Below are positions 50,076-57,902 of a stretch of 64,000 nucleotides of DNA, in pieces (the stretch's first letter is position 1; each line of letters starts with the position of its first letter). The position numbers and the translations under genes are program-made. The stretch covers positions 186,001 to 250,000 of the forward strand of contig JAPPAK010000001.1 of NCBI GenBank assembly GCA_026705605.1, in the 5' to 3' direction. Source of the stretch: Chloroflexota bacterium. Its GTDB lineage: Bacteria; Chloroflexota; Dehalococcoidia; Tepidiformales; Tepidiformaceae. A model generated the notes under the pieces. The model saw only the letters and a program-made list of their open reading frames with translations, searched no databases and was not told the DNA's origin.

Positions 50076-50420
50076 CTACTGCCGGTTGCAGGGAGGGTCG
50101 TATGCGAGCCGGATGTCGCGTTCTTCAGCGCGACGTGCATCGGCCCCTCCACGGTTGACTCGCACGTGAATGTGCGTGGCGCCGTGGCGATTGATGCATG
50201 CCTGCTGGTGGTGGTTGTCGAACCTGGTGCTCAGGTCCTCGGTCTCCCCCGCGTAGATAGCTGCCCAACGGTTGCTGGTGTTGATCTTCGCGAAGATGTA
50301 GTTGCCAGGGAGAGCATTGAAGCTCGTTCCGATCGGGTAGATCTCGTACCTATACTGCGTTCCAGACGCACCTGTCCAGACGCAGGTCTCCACCTGTGTG
50401 GAGGAACGTGTCGGGGACAC
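50076..50420 (-). CDS. Stand-alone GIY-YIG-domain protein
   Basis: A 114-residue protein that shows the GIY-YIG nuclease layout: 'GNYIFAKINTSNRWAAIYAG' gives the two Tyr motifs, then 'ETEDLSTRFDNHHQQACI' with the catalytic Arg, 'GATHIHVRV' and 'RRAEERDIRLAYDPPCNRQ' with the metal Glu and the C-terminal P-x-C-N. The chosen GTG start at 50420 has AAAGGAG six bases upstream. The region is clearly less GC-rich than its surroundings and codon use is mixed, so recent transfer is likely. Targets unknown; members cut DNA in repair, homing or restriction. Confidence 0.8.
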   Translation of the reverse strand: MSPTRSSTQVETCVWTGASGTQYRYEIYPIGTSFNALPGNYIFAKINTSNRWAAIYAGETEDLSTRFDNHHQQACINRHGATHIHVRVNRGGADARRAEERDIRLAYDPPCNRQ

Positions 50421-50711
50421 GACAAACTCCTTTGTGTCATCACAGCGTTTGACCTCACGGTCACCGATGCACAGAATCACGCAGGCGGTCAAGTACGGCC
50501 TATGGGCCGCATGCAGACCTCCTATCTTCTGCGGTGGGGGGCCATTGCTTGGTAGGCCTGACCCCCCACCGCCAGTCGGTCTTCTCACTACTGCCAACGG
50601 GTGTCAGCGGCTGGGAGAAGGACTTCAAAAGCTAGCACTCTGAGCACGACATTGCTAGGTATCGTGCCCACTTGTATGGGCGCTTAACCATTTCTGCAAT
50701 TCAGCAGGACC
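50421..50711. other. Less GC-rich intergenic stretch
   Basis: This 291-base gap between the OB-fold gene and the GIY-YIG gene is lower in GC than its surroundings. The reading frame of the GIY-YIG gene stays open to 50597 but has no acceptable start signal there. I see no further gene, repeat or RNA. Confidence 0.5.
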
Positions 50712-51149
50712 TTATGTCCCCTCGGGTGTCTCCTGACCCAGGCGGACCGGCCGGAATTGCACCAGCGTGACCTCCTCGTCCACGTCCTCGTAGACCGCCT
50801 CCACCGCCATGCCGATGCGCACGTCCTCGATCGCGCACTCGACGATGTTCGTCGTCATGCGCGGCCCCTCCTCCAGCTCCACGATCCCGATGACGTAGGG
50901 CGCCCGCGCCACGAACGCCGGCGCTGTCCCCCGCCGGTCGACCGTGTACGAGTACAGCACCCCCCGCCCGCCCGCCTCCACCCACTCCGTCCCCGGTTCG
51001 AGGCTCCCGGGGCTGAAGGCCCGCGGGTAGAAGTAGGGCTCCCCGCTGTCTGTGAGCGGTAGCAGCAGCCGGTGCTCCCGCGCCGCTTCCCAGAAGGGGG
51101 CCGTCACGGCGGTCGGGCTCGGCAGGATGCGCGGAGGAGTCTCCGCCAT
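50712..51149 (-). CDS. OB-fold acyl-CoA-associated protein (DUF35-type) lacking the zinc ribbon cysteines
   Basis: A 145-residue protein of the DUF35/OB-fold family that pairs with thiolase-like enzymes. The OB part is clear ('GVLYSYTVDRRG', 'PYVIGIVELEEGPRMTTN', 'VRIGMAVEAVYE'). The N-terminal zinc ribbon should show four Cys around 'RLLLPLTDSGEPYFYPRAF', but none is present, so no zinc can be held there. The ATG overlaps the thiolase-like stop as TAATG, so the two are translated together and probably form one complex, as in steroid side-chain retro-aldolases. Confidence 0.88.
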   Translation of the reverse strand: MAETPPRILPSPTAVTAPFWEAAREHRLLLPLTDSGEPYFYPRAFSPGSLEPGTEWVEAGGRGVLYSYTVDRRGTAPAFVARAPYVIGIVELEEGPRMTTNIVECAIEDVRIGMAVEAVYEDVDEEVTLVQFRPVRLGQETPEGT

Positions 51150-52339
51150 TACGCCCCCTCCAGTACCAGCGCCACCTGCTCCGACATGCAGCCCCCCGTC
51201 CCCGTCACGTACCCCCGCTCCGCCGACCCCACCTGCCGTCGTCCCGCCCGCCCCTGCAGCTGCGTGACCACGTCGACAACGTGCGACATGCCGCCCGCCG
51301 CCCCGCCCTGGCCCATCCCCAGCTGCCCCCCGTGCGTGTTCAGCGGCCAGTCTCCCGAGAAGCGCAGGTCGTGCTCCTCGACGAACCGCGCCCCCTCCCC
51401 CTTCGCGCAGAACCCCGAGTCCTCGATCGTGACCAGCACCGTGATCGTGTAGCAGTCGTACATCGAGGCCACCTCGATCGCCTCCCGCTCCACCCCCGCC
51501 ATCGCAAAGGCGCGGTCCGCCGCTGCCACGATCGGGATCTGCGTGAGCGAGGGCGCGTACGTGATCGACTTGTGCGTGATGTGCTCCCCGAAGCCGCTCA
51601 CCACCACCGGACGCAGGCCCGTCCGCCGCGCTCGCTCCAGCGTCGTCACCACCACGCCCGCGCCCCCCGAGCACGGCATCACGATCTCCAGCAGATGCAG
51701 CGGGTCCACTACCATCGGCGAGTTCAGCACGTCCTCGATCGTGATCGGCTGGTCGCGAAAGATCGCCCTCGGGTTCAGGAGCGCGTTCTCCCGGCCCTGC
51801 ACCGCGATCTTCGCCAGCGTGCGCGGCTCCAGGTCGTACTCGTACATGTACCGCTGCGCCACCATCGCGAAGTGCGAGTTCGGGTTGATGAGCCCGTAAG
51901 GCGCATCGAATTGCCCGTGCGGCGCCCCCCAGGCGTCCGCCCCCATCATCCAGTTCTGTGTCCGTGCCGATGCTCCCGGCTGTGGTGGCGCCGGCACCGA
52001 CGGCAGCAGGCAGAGGCAGGCGTCGCACACCCCTGCCTCGATCGCCGCCGCCGCCCGCCACACCATGCCCGTCGCGTTCGCCCCGCCCAGGTCCACCACC
52101 TCCCCAAAGTTGGTGGCGATGCCCAGGTACTCGGCCACCGCCGCCGGCGCGAACATGGGCGCGTCCCCCAGCCGCGTGCAGAGGATCCCGTCGATCTCCC
52201 CGAGCTCCATGCCCGCGTCGTCCAGCGCCTCGCGAGCCAGCTTCCCGTACGCCTCCAGCCCGAACATGGGCGTGTCCCAGCGACGCTGGGGCACCCACTC
52301 CGCCGTCCCGCTGATCGCCGCTCGCCGCCCGTTCCGCAT
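51149..52339 (-). CDS. Thiolase-like enzyme, Ltp2/retro-aldolase type
   Basis: A 396-residue thiolase-fold protein of the SCP-x/Ltp2 group. The active-site Cys position of true thiolases is occupied by Asn in 'VDLGGANATGMVWRAAAAI', as in the non-thiolytic members. 'SMYDCYTITVL' carries the Tyr used by Ltp2-type aldolases, and 'NTHGGQLGMGQGGAAGG' is the C-terminal His-Gly-Gly motif. With its coupled OB-fold partner it probably cleaves a beta-hydroxyacyl-CoA by retro-aldol reaction, releasing a ketone, a step of steroid or terpenoid side-chain breakdown. The exact substrate is not deducible. Confidence 0.88.
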   Translation of the reverse strand: MRNGRRAAISGTAEWVPQRRWDTPMFGLEAYGKLAREALDDAGMELGEIDGILCTRLGDAPMFAPAAVAEYLGIATNFGEVVDLGGANATGMVWRAAAAIEAGVCDACLCLLPSVPAPPQPGASARTQNWMMGADAWGAPHGQFDAPYGLINPNSHFAMVAQRYMYEYDLEPRTLAKIAVQGRENALLNPRAIFRDQPITIEDVLNSPMVVDPLHLLEIVMPCSGGAGVVVTTLERARRTGLRPVVVSGFGEHITHKSITYAPSLTQIPIVAAADRAFAMAGVEREAIEVASMYDCYTITVLVTIEDSGFCAKGEGARFVEEHDLRFSGDWPLNTHGGQLGMGQGGAAGGMSHVVDVVTQLQGRAGRRQVGSAERGYVTGTGGCMSEQVALVLEGA

Positions 52340-52443
52340 GCGCGCCTCCGCTTACCTCGCGCCAGCCTACTCCCCGGCCCGGCGGAGCGCGCCCGCTGCC
52401 CGCTTGCGCCCGCGCCCGACGCTGGCCAAGCTGCGCCTCAGCC

Positions 52444-53349
52444 ATGCGTATCGCCTCCCTCCTCCCCAGCGCCACCGAGATCGTCTTCGCCGTCGGCGCC
52501 GGCGACGAGGTCGTCGGCGTCTCCCACGAGTGCGACTACCCCGCCGCCGCTCGGGACCTCCCCGTCCTCACCGGCCCCGCCGTCGAGACGCGTGGCCTTC
52601 CCCAGGCCGAGATCGACGCCGCCATCAGCAGCCTGCTCGCCTCCGGCGGCTCCACCTACGCCATCGATGTGTCCAGCCTGCGCGAGCTCCAACCCGACCT
52701 CGTCATCACCCAGGCCCTCTGCGATGTCTGCGCCGTGAGCGAGGGCCAGGTCCATCGCGTCGTGCACGAAGAGCAGCTCGGCGCCCGCGTCCTCACCCTC
52801 ACGCCCCTCGACCTCGAGGGCGTCGCCCGCTCCATCGAGGAGGTCGGTGAAGCGACCGGCCGCGCCGCCGAGGGCGCCCGCCTCGCCGCCGACCTGCGCG
52901 AAGGCATCGCACCGCCCTCCGCCCTCCCCTCCCCACCGCCCCGCGTGCTCGCCCTCGAGTGGTTCGACCCGCCCTTCACCGCCGGACACTGGGTACCCGA
53001 GCAGATCGCCCGCGCCGGCGGCGAGGACGTGCTCGCCAGCCCCGGCCAGAAGTCCGTGCGCGTGACCTGGGATACCGTCGCCGCCTCCGCCCCCGATGTC
53101 GCCCTCCTCCTCCCCTGCGGCCTCTCCCTGGACGAGGTTGTGCATGAAGCCGGGTCGCTGGCCGACCGCCCCGAGTGGCGCGGTCTCCCTGCCGTCGCCA
53201 GCGGCGCCGTCTGGGCCCTCGACGCGAACGCATGGTTCAGCCGCCCCGGGCCCCGCCTCCTCGACGGCATCGAGGCCCTCCGCGCCATCCTCGCAGACCC
53301 CACCGGCGACCGCCCCGTCCCCGGCGCCCGCCGCCTCCCTGCTCCCTGA
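52444..53349 (+). CDS. BtuF-like cobalamin/metal-chelate binding protein
   Basis: A 301-residue class III periplasmic-binding-protein fold. It has 'RIASLLPSATEIVFAVGAGD' and 'VVGVSHECDYPAAARDLPVL' in the first lobe and 'WFDPPFTAGHWVPEQIARAG' in the second. There is no signal peptide, so it is either a cytoplasmic cobalamin-binding variant, which is common, or the start is truncated. No BtuC or BtuD is adjacent and no cobalamin riboswitch is seen upstream. It is divergent from the thiolase-like gene. Confidence 0.87.
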   Translation: MRIASLLPSATEIVFAVGAGDEVVGVSHECDYPAAARDLPVLTGPAVETRGLPQAEIDAAISSLLASGGSTYAIDVSSLRELQPDLVITQALCDVCAVSEGQVHRVVHEEQLGARVLTLTPLDLEGVARSIEEVGEATGRAAEGARLAADLREGIAPPSALPSPPPRVLALEWFDPPFTAGHWVPEQIARAGGEDVLASPGQKSVRVTWDTVAASAPDVALLLPCGLSLDEVVHEAGSLADRPEWRGLPAVASGAVWALDANAWFSRPGPRLLDGIEALRAILADPTGDRPVPGARRLPAP

Positions 53350-53376
53350 CCCGGGTTGTGCCGGATACTCCCTTGC

Positions 53377-53637
53377 CTAGCCGAACATCCACTGGGCGAT
53401 CGCCAGGGCTGTCCCGGCAATCGCGATGTTCACTGCGAGCATGCCAAGGCCGAAGGTAAGCCCGAATGTAAGCAGGGCTCGGTTGAGCGCGCTCTGGAGC
53501 ATCGCTTCCGTCACGAGGTTCTCGGTGCCCTTCGCCACTCCCTCTTCCACCACATTCACCGTGGCGCGGGCGAGCGGCTCGGAAGTCCCAGCCTCCTGGA
53601 GTTCGGTGATGGCCTTGTGCGTATCCAACGTCGCCAA
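53377..53637 (-). CDS. CCDC90/DUF1640-like coiled-coil membrane protein
   Basis: An 86-residue protein. The N-terminal part 'LDTHKAITELQEAGTSEPLA' matches the CCDC90/DUF1640 start (D-T-x-x-x-V-x-x-L-x-x-A-G), followed by a short coiled coil and one C-terminal membrane helix ('LGMLAVNIAIAGTALAIA'). The coiled coil is much shorter than in typical members. A TTG start ten bases after GGAGG is preferred. The gene has lower GC than its neighbours. Confidence 0.7.
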   Translation of the reverse strand: MATLDTHKAITELQEAGTSEPLARATVNVVEEGVAKGTENLVTEAMLQSALNRALLTFGLTFGLGMLAVNIAIAGTALAIAQWMFG

Positions 53638-53981
53638 TGCAGTAGTTCCTCCATGCAAAAGTAGGGAATAGGCACAGACGTGTCAACCGCTTGAAACCGT
53701 CGCCCCCTGAACCTGTGTCTTTCCACGGCTCGCGTGCGATACATCTCATGCAGTGCCCCGCGACTCCGTCACCCTCCTCGTCGAGCACCACCCAGGGCAT
53801 AGGGGTCGACCACTGACCCGCCTGCAACGGCTGCTCGCTCGACCACCACGAGCTCGCGGAGGCCGCCGTTAGCTGACCGGAAGCATGCTGGTTGCTACCC
53901 TCGCGGCGGCGGGACGCGCACGCAGGAGATGACCCAGCGCTTCTCGTCGCGAAACGGAATGGTGCGAGCACACAGCAACCC
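53638..53981. other. Gene-free stretch upstream of nhaA
   Basis: This 344-base gap between the divergent CCDC90-like and nhaA genes holds no convincing gene. A minus-strand frame starting at 53800 encodes 'GHCMRCIAREPW', but it runs through the CCDC90-like gene out of frame and is probably spurious. I see no RNA gene; promoters for both flanking genes should lie here. Confidence 0.45.
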
Positions 53982-55262
53982 ATGACCGCTCTTGGCTCAA
54001 GCAGAAGGCGCGGCACCGCCCCGGTCTGGTGGGCGCCCGCTACTCGTGTCCGCTCCACCATCGTCGAGTTCATGCGGCTCGAGGCCGCGGGCGGGATCGT
54101 CCTCCTCGTCGCCGCCGTCGCCGCCCTGGTCTGGGTGAACGTCCACGGCGACTCCTACCACGACTTCTGGGACCACCACATCGAGTTCGGCATCCTCCTC
54201 TTCGACGAGCTGTTCGCCGTCGATGAGGGACTGAAGGCCTGGGTGAACGATGGCCTCATGGTCATCTTCTTCTTCGTCGTCGGCATGGAGATTAAGCGCG
54301 AGCTCGTCGTCGGCGAGCTTCGCGATCCCCGCCGCGCCGCCCTCCCCATCATCGGAGCCTTCGGCGGCATGCTCGTCCCCGCCGGCTTCTTCGCCCTCCT
54401 CAATCAGGGGGGCGAGGGTATCGATGGGTGGGGCATCCCCGTCGCTACCGATATCGCCTTCGTCGTGGGCGTTCTCGCTCTCTTCGGGCGCCGGTTGCCC
54501 GCCGGGCTGCGCGTCTTCCTCCTCACCCTCGCCATCGCCGACGACATCGGCGGCATCGCCATCATCGCCGTGTTCTACACCGACGACCTCTCCCTCCCCC
54601 ACCTTGGCACGGCCATCGGGCTGCTCGCCCTCATCCTTGCCGGCCAGCGCTTCGGGGTGCGCCACATCGCCATCTACGTCGTGGTCGGAATCATCCTCTG
54701 GTACGCGACCCACGAGTCTGGCATCCACGCCACCATCGCAGGCGTCGCGCTGGGACTCCTCACGCCCGCGCGCCCCTTCCGCGGCCGCGACGTGATGCAC
54801 TCCCTCGAGCACACGCTGCTGCCCTACTCCAGCTTCCTCATCGTGCCCCTCTTCGCCCTCGCGAACGCGGGCGTCGAGGTCACGCCAGACTCCCTCGGCA
54901 AGGCCTTCGGGGGAAGCATCGCCTGGGGCGTGGTCCTCGGCCTCGTCGTGGGGAAATTCGTGGGCATCAGCGCCACCACCATCGCCGGGGCTCGCCTCGG
55001 CGTGGGGCGCCTCCCAGCCGGTGTGAATCTGGGGCATGTCGTGGGCGCTTCTCTCCTGGCCGGGATCGGCTTCACCGTCTCCCTCTTCATCGCCGAGCTC
55101 TCCTTCGCCGATGCCCCTGCCCTGCTCGACCAGGCGAAGAAGGGCGTCCTCGCCGGCTCCCTCATCGCCGGGGCGCTGGGCGCCGTCTTCCTGCTCGTCA
55201 TCTCCCGCGTCACCCCCACCAGCGCCGAGCACGGCTCCATGGAGAGCGTCGCCCACAAGTAG
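53982..55262 (+). CDS. nhaA: Na+/H+ antiporter NhaA
   Basis: A 426-residue inner-membrane sodium-proton antiporter with about twelve hydrophobic helices. The ion-binding Asp pair is in 'LAIADDIGGIAII' (equivalent to Asp163/Asp164), helix IV has 'PVATDIAFVVGVLALFG', and 'FFFVVGMEIKRELVVGEL' is the typical helix II region. The ATG at 53982 gives a normal N-terminus. It maintains sodium and pH balance, relevant for a saline or alkaline habitat. Confidence 0.96.
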   Translation: MTALGSSRRRGTAPVWWAPATRVRSTIVEFMRLEAAGGIVLLVAAVAALVWVNVHGDSYHDFWDHHIEFGILLFDELFAVDEGLKAWVNDGLMVIFFFVVGMEIKRELVVGELRDPRRAALPIIGAFGGMLVPAGFFALLNQGGEGIDGWGIPVATDIAFVVGVLALFGRRLPAGLRVFLLTLAIADDIGGIAIIAVFYTDDLSLPHLGTAIGLLALILAGQRFGVRHIAIYVVVGIILWYATHESGIHATIAGVALGLLTPARPFRGRDVMHSLEHTLLPYSSFLIVPLFALANAGVEVTPDSLGKAFGGSIAWGVVLGLVVGKFVGISATTIAGARLGVGRLPAGVNLGHVVGASLLAGIGFTVSLFIAELSFADAPALLDQAKKGVLAGSLIAGALGAVFLLVISRVTPTSAEHGSMESVAHK

Positions 55263-55327
55263 CCGCCCCTTGACCCGCCCCCCGCCCCCGCCCATCCTCC
55301 CCGCATCCAGCGTCGCGGAGGTTTGCC

Positions 55328-56284
55328 ATGCCCAACCCACCCGTTGAAGACGAGGTCCTGACCTATCTCGATACGCTCTCGAACTGGGGCCGCTGGGGCG
55401 ACGACGATGAGCTCGGCACCCTCAACCTGATCACGCCCGAGAAGCGTCGCGCCGCCGCCGCCCTCGTGCAGGAAGGTATCAGCGTCTCCTGCTCCTGGGA
55501 GATCGAGACGCGCCCCCAGCCCGACCACGCCTTCGGCACGCCCCAGCGCTACATGCTCTTGACCGGCCAGGGCCTCAACGACGAGCACCGCGTCGGCGCT
55601 ACGGGCGCCCGCAACGCCGGCGCCCTCGAGTTCATCGGCTTAATCTTCCACGGCTACGCCATCACCCACATCGACGGTCTCTGCCACTTCTTCTGGGACG
55701 GCAAGATGTACAACGGCAAGCCCGCCGAGCTCGTCACCTCCGGCCTCGGCGCCACCCACCACGCCATCACCGCCCTCAGGGACGGCATCGTCACCCGCGG
55801 CGTCCTCCTTGATGTTGCCGCCGCCCAGGACCGCCCCTGGCTCGACCCCGGCGAGGGCGTCTATCCCGAGCACCTCGAGGCCGCCGAGGCCCGCCAGAAC
55901 GTGCGTGTCGAGCCCGGCGACGCCGTCCTCCTCCGCACCGGCTACGGCCGCAAGAAGGGCGAACTCGGCCGCGAGCAGCTCCCCGCCAACGGCTACCCCG
56001 GCTGGCACGCCGCCAGCCTCCCCTGGCTGCACGAGCGCGGCGCCGCCGTCATCGGCGCCGACACCGCCCAGGACGCCATGCCCTCCGGCTACACCGCCAT
56101 GAACCAGCCCGTGCACATCGTCAGCCTCACCGCCATGGGCCTCCACCTCATCGACAACTGCAACCTCGAGCAGCTCGCCGAGACCTGCGAACGGCTCGGC
56201 CGCTGGGAGTTCCAGTTCGTCCTCTCGCCCCTGCGCATGAGCGGCGGCACCGGCAGCCCGGCGAACCCACTCGCCATTTTCTGA
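55328..56284 (+). CDS. Cyclase family protein (kynurenine formamidase-like)
   Basis: A 318-residue metal-dependent hydrolase of the cyclase/KynB superfamily. The metal motif reads 'ITHIDGLCHFFWDGKMYNG', matching H-x-D-x3-H, and 'PGDAVLLRTGYGRKKGE' and 'HIVSLTAMGLHLIDNCNLE' follow. The protein is longer than KynB (about 210 residues), as in the plant-type and alicyclic-acid members, so kynurenine formamidase activity should not be assumed. GGAGG is present six bases before the ATG. Confidence 0.88.
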   Translation: MPNPPVEDEVLTYLDTLSNWGRWGDDDELGTLNLITPEKRRAAAALVQEGISVSCSWEIETRPQPDHAFGTPQRYMLLTGQGLNDEHRVGATGARNAGALEFIGLIFHGYAITHIDGLCHFFWDGKMYNGKPAELVTSGLGATHHAITALRDGIVTRGVLLDVAAAQDRPWLDPGEGVYPEHLEAAEARQNVRVEPGDAVLLRTGYGRKKGELGREQLPANGYPGWHAASLPWLHERGAAVIGADTAQDAMPSGYTAMNQPVHIVSLTAMGLHLIDNCNLEQLAETCERLGRWEFQFVLSPLRMSGGTGSPANPLAIF

Positions 56285-56347
56285 GGCCGGAGCAAGTTCA
56301 AGCCTCCTGAGTCATGGCCGCTGCGAGGGGTGAGGCCCGTGCCTTCC

Positions 56348-57352
56348 TCAGGCCAGGCCTTGCCGCTTGGCGAGCCGGATCGCCGTCGTGATCGCCTCGA
56401 CCATGCTCGTCTCGTCCGCCACGCCCTGGCCCGCGATGTCGAACGCCGTCCCGTGGTCGACCGATGTGCGGATGAACGGCAGCCCCAGGTTCACGCTGAT
56501 GCTCTCCTCGAAGCCGTGAACCTTGATCGCGATGTGCCCCTGGTCGTGGTACATCACGACCACCACTTCGTACTGGCCCGCGATCGCCTGCGGGAACACC
56601 GAGTCCGCCGGGACCGGCCCCGTCGCCGCGATCCCCTCCGCCCGCGCGTCCTCCACCGCCGGCCCGATCTCCGTCAGCTCCTCGGTGCCGATCAGCCCCC
56701 CGTCCCCCGCGTGCGGGTTGAGCGCGGCCACACCGATGCGCGGTTCCCCGAACCCCCACTCGCGGAAGTGCCGGTCCGTCAGCCGGATCGCCTCCAGCAC
56801 GTTCGCGCGCGTCACGTAGGCGCACGCCTCCGCCAGCGTCTTGTGCGTCGAGAGGTGCATGCAGCGCAGGTTCCCCGTAATCAGCATCGTCGCCACGTGG
56901 TCCGACCCCGACAGCCGCTTGAACACCTCCTGGTGCCCGGTATCCGAGCTCCCCGCGAGCTGCCATGACTCCTTGTTGATGGGCGCCGTCACGATCGCGT
57001 CCACCTCCCCTGCTAGAGCCAGCCGCGCCGCCTCCTCCACCCAGATGTGCGATGCCTCCCCCGCCACCAGGGAGTGCTCCCCCATCGCGAAGTAGTCCTC
57101 CCGGAACCCCCCGACTGCCAGCACCTCCGTCGTCCCCGCCTCCCCGCGCACGTCCTCCGGACGCCGTACCGGTCGCAGCTCGTCCGTCGAGCCGATCAGC
57201 CGCAGCGCCGCCGCCGCGCTCGTCGGCGATCCCAGCAGGAACAGCCCCGCTTCGTCCCGCAGCTCGTCCCGCTGCAGGGCCTTCGCCGCTACCTCCGGCC
57301 CAATCCCCGCCGGATCCCCCAGCGTAATCGCGATGAGCGGCCGTTCCGTCAC
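56348..57352 (-). CDS. pdxA: 4-hydroxythreonine-4-phosphate dehydrogenase family
   Basis: A 334-residue NAD-dependent PdxA. It shows 'ITLGDPAGIGPEVAAKAL', 'VTAPINKESWQLAG', the first metal His in 'DTGHQEVFKRL', the second in 'LNPHAGDGGLIG' and the third in 'MYHDQGHIAIK'. It ends 'GQGVADETSMVEAITTAIRL'. It acts in vitamin B6 synthesis; PdxA2-type paralogues act in terephthalate or hydroxythreonine catabolism, and the catabolic setting leaves that option open. The GTG start has GGAGGAAAG before it. An AT-rich operator-like array lies upstream. Confidence 0.93.
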   Translation of the reverse strand: MTERPLIAITLGDPAGIGPEVAAKALQRDELRDEAGLFLLGSPTSAAAALRLIGSTDELRPVRRPEDVRGEAGTTEVLAVGGFREDYFAMGEHSLVAGEASHIWVEEAARLALAGEVDAIVTAPINKESWQLAGSSDTGHQEVFKRLSGSDHVATMLITGNLRCMHLSTHKTLAEACAYVTRANVLEAIRLTDRHFREWGFGEPRIGVAALNPHAGDGGLIGTEELTEIGPAVEDARAEGIAATGPVPADSVFPQAIAGQYEVVVVMYHDQGHIAIKVHGFEESISVNLGLPFIRTSVDHGTAFDIAGQGVADETSMVEAITTAIRLAKRQGLA

Positions 57353-57375
57353 GCTTTCCTCCGCGGAGCGTTTGA

Positions 57376-57452
57376 AATGATCATTGGGTTAGACAAATCT
57401 AGCGGTTAGACCTTTCGACCGCCCGATGTCTAATTCTCAACCAAAATTAGAC
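57376..57452 (-). promoter_or_regulatory. AT-rich operator array upstream of pdxA
   Basis: Four copies of TTAGAC occur in both orientations at 57389-57394, 57406-57411, 57428-57433 (as GTCTAA) and 57447-57452. The last two form the perfect inverted repeat GTCTAATT-N9-AATTAGAC. The perfect palindrome AATGATCATT lies at 57376-57385. The patch is much less GC-rich than its surroundings and sits directly upstream of pdxA. Confidence 0.65.
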
Positions 57453-57464
57453 TCTGGGCCCTGC

Positions 57465-57797
57465 CTACCCCCGCTCCGACCGCGTTGCCGCCTTCGCGTC
57501 CAGCGGCGACCCCTCGACGTAGTCGATGACGCTCCAGTGATCCGAGATGATCCGCAGGATCTCTCCCGGCGGACCGTGGTGCGGGGACGCCATGTACTCC
57601 TCGAAGTCGGCGTGGTTCTCGAACGAGCACGAGATGCCGATGTCGCACGGATCGCCGAGGTCCTGGAAGTTCCAGCCACAGTAGTAGTCGATCGCCTTCG
57701 GGTGCTCGCTGATCGGCCCCAGCCTCTCGAAGAATGTCTCGAGGTCCTCAATCGAGGCGTCCTCGCGCAGCGTGATCGTGACGATGTGGCGAATCAT
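57465..57797 (-). CDS. Dabb-domain (stress-responsive A/B barrel) protein
   Basis: A 110-residue dimeric alpha-beta barrel protein. It begins 'MIRHIVTITLREDASIEDLE', the Dabb hallmark of 'HIVxxxxK/RxxxS' type, and has 'CSFENHADFEEYMASPHH' typical of the second half. Function is unknown in bacteria; plant relatives are stress-induced or act as polyketide cyclases. ATG at 57797 has GGAGGAG seven bases before it and is preferred over the upstream start at 57815. Confidence 0.85.
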   Translation of the reverse strand: MIRHIVTITLREDASIEDLETFFERLGPISEHPKAIDYYCGWNFQDLGDPCDIGISCSFENHADFEEYMASPHHGPPGEILRIISDHWSVIDYVEGSPLDAKAATRSERG

Positions 57798-57902
57798 GGG
57801 CGGCTCCTCCAGCAACCGGCTGCTCGTGGGGCAACGTGCCGGTCAGCGCGTAGAATCGCAGGACGCGACCGGCGCGGCCAGCGCCGGTCCGTGGAGGACC
57901 CC

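Noticed and set aside
47426-50152. A 908-codon open frame on the minus strand
   Set aside because: It reads through the amidohydrolase gene in the wrong frame before entering the true M20 peptidase frame. The Arg/Gly/Ala-rich first half is a GC-rich shadow; the real start is the GTG at 48745.
52340-52443. Cobalamin riboswitch upstream of the BtuF-like gene
   Set aside because: The 104-base gap is too short and lacks the conserved B12-box-like core.
53237-53800. Minus-strand frame with a C-x2-C motif upstream of nhaA
   Set aside because: It continues out of frame through the CCDC90-like gene and becomes low-complexity; no ribosome binding site precedes it.
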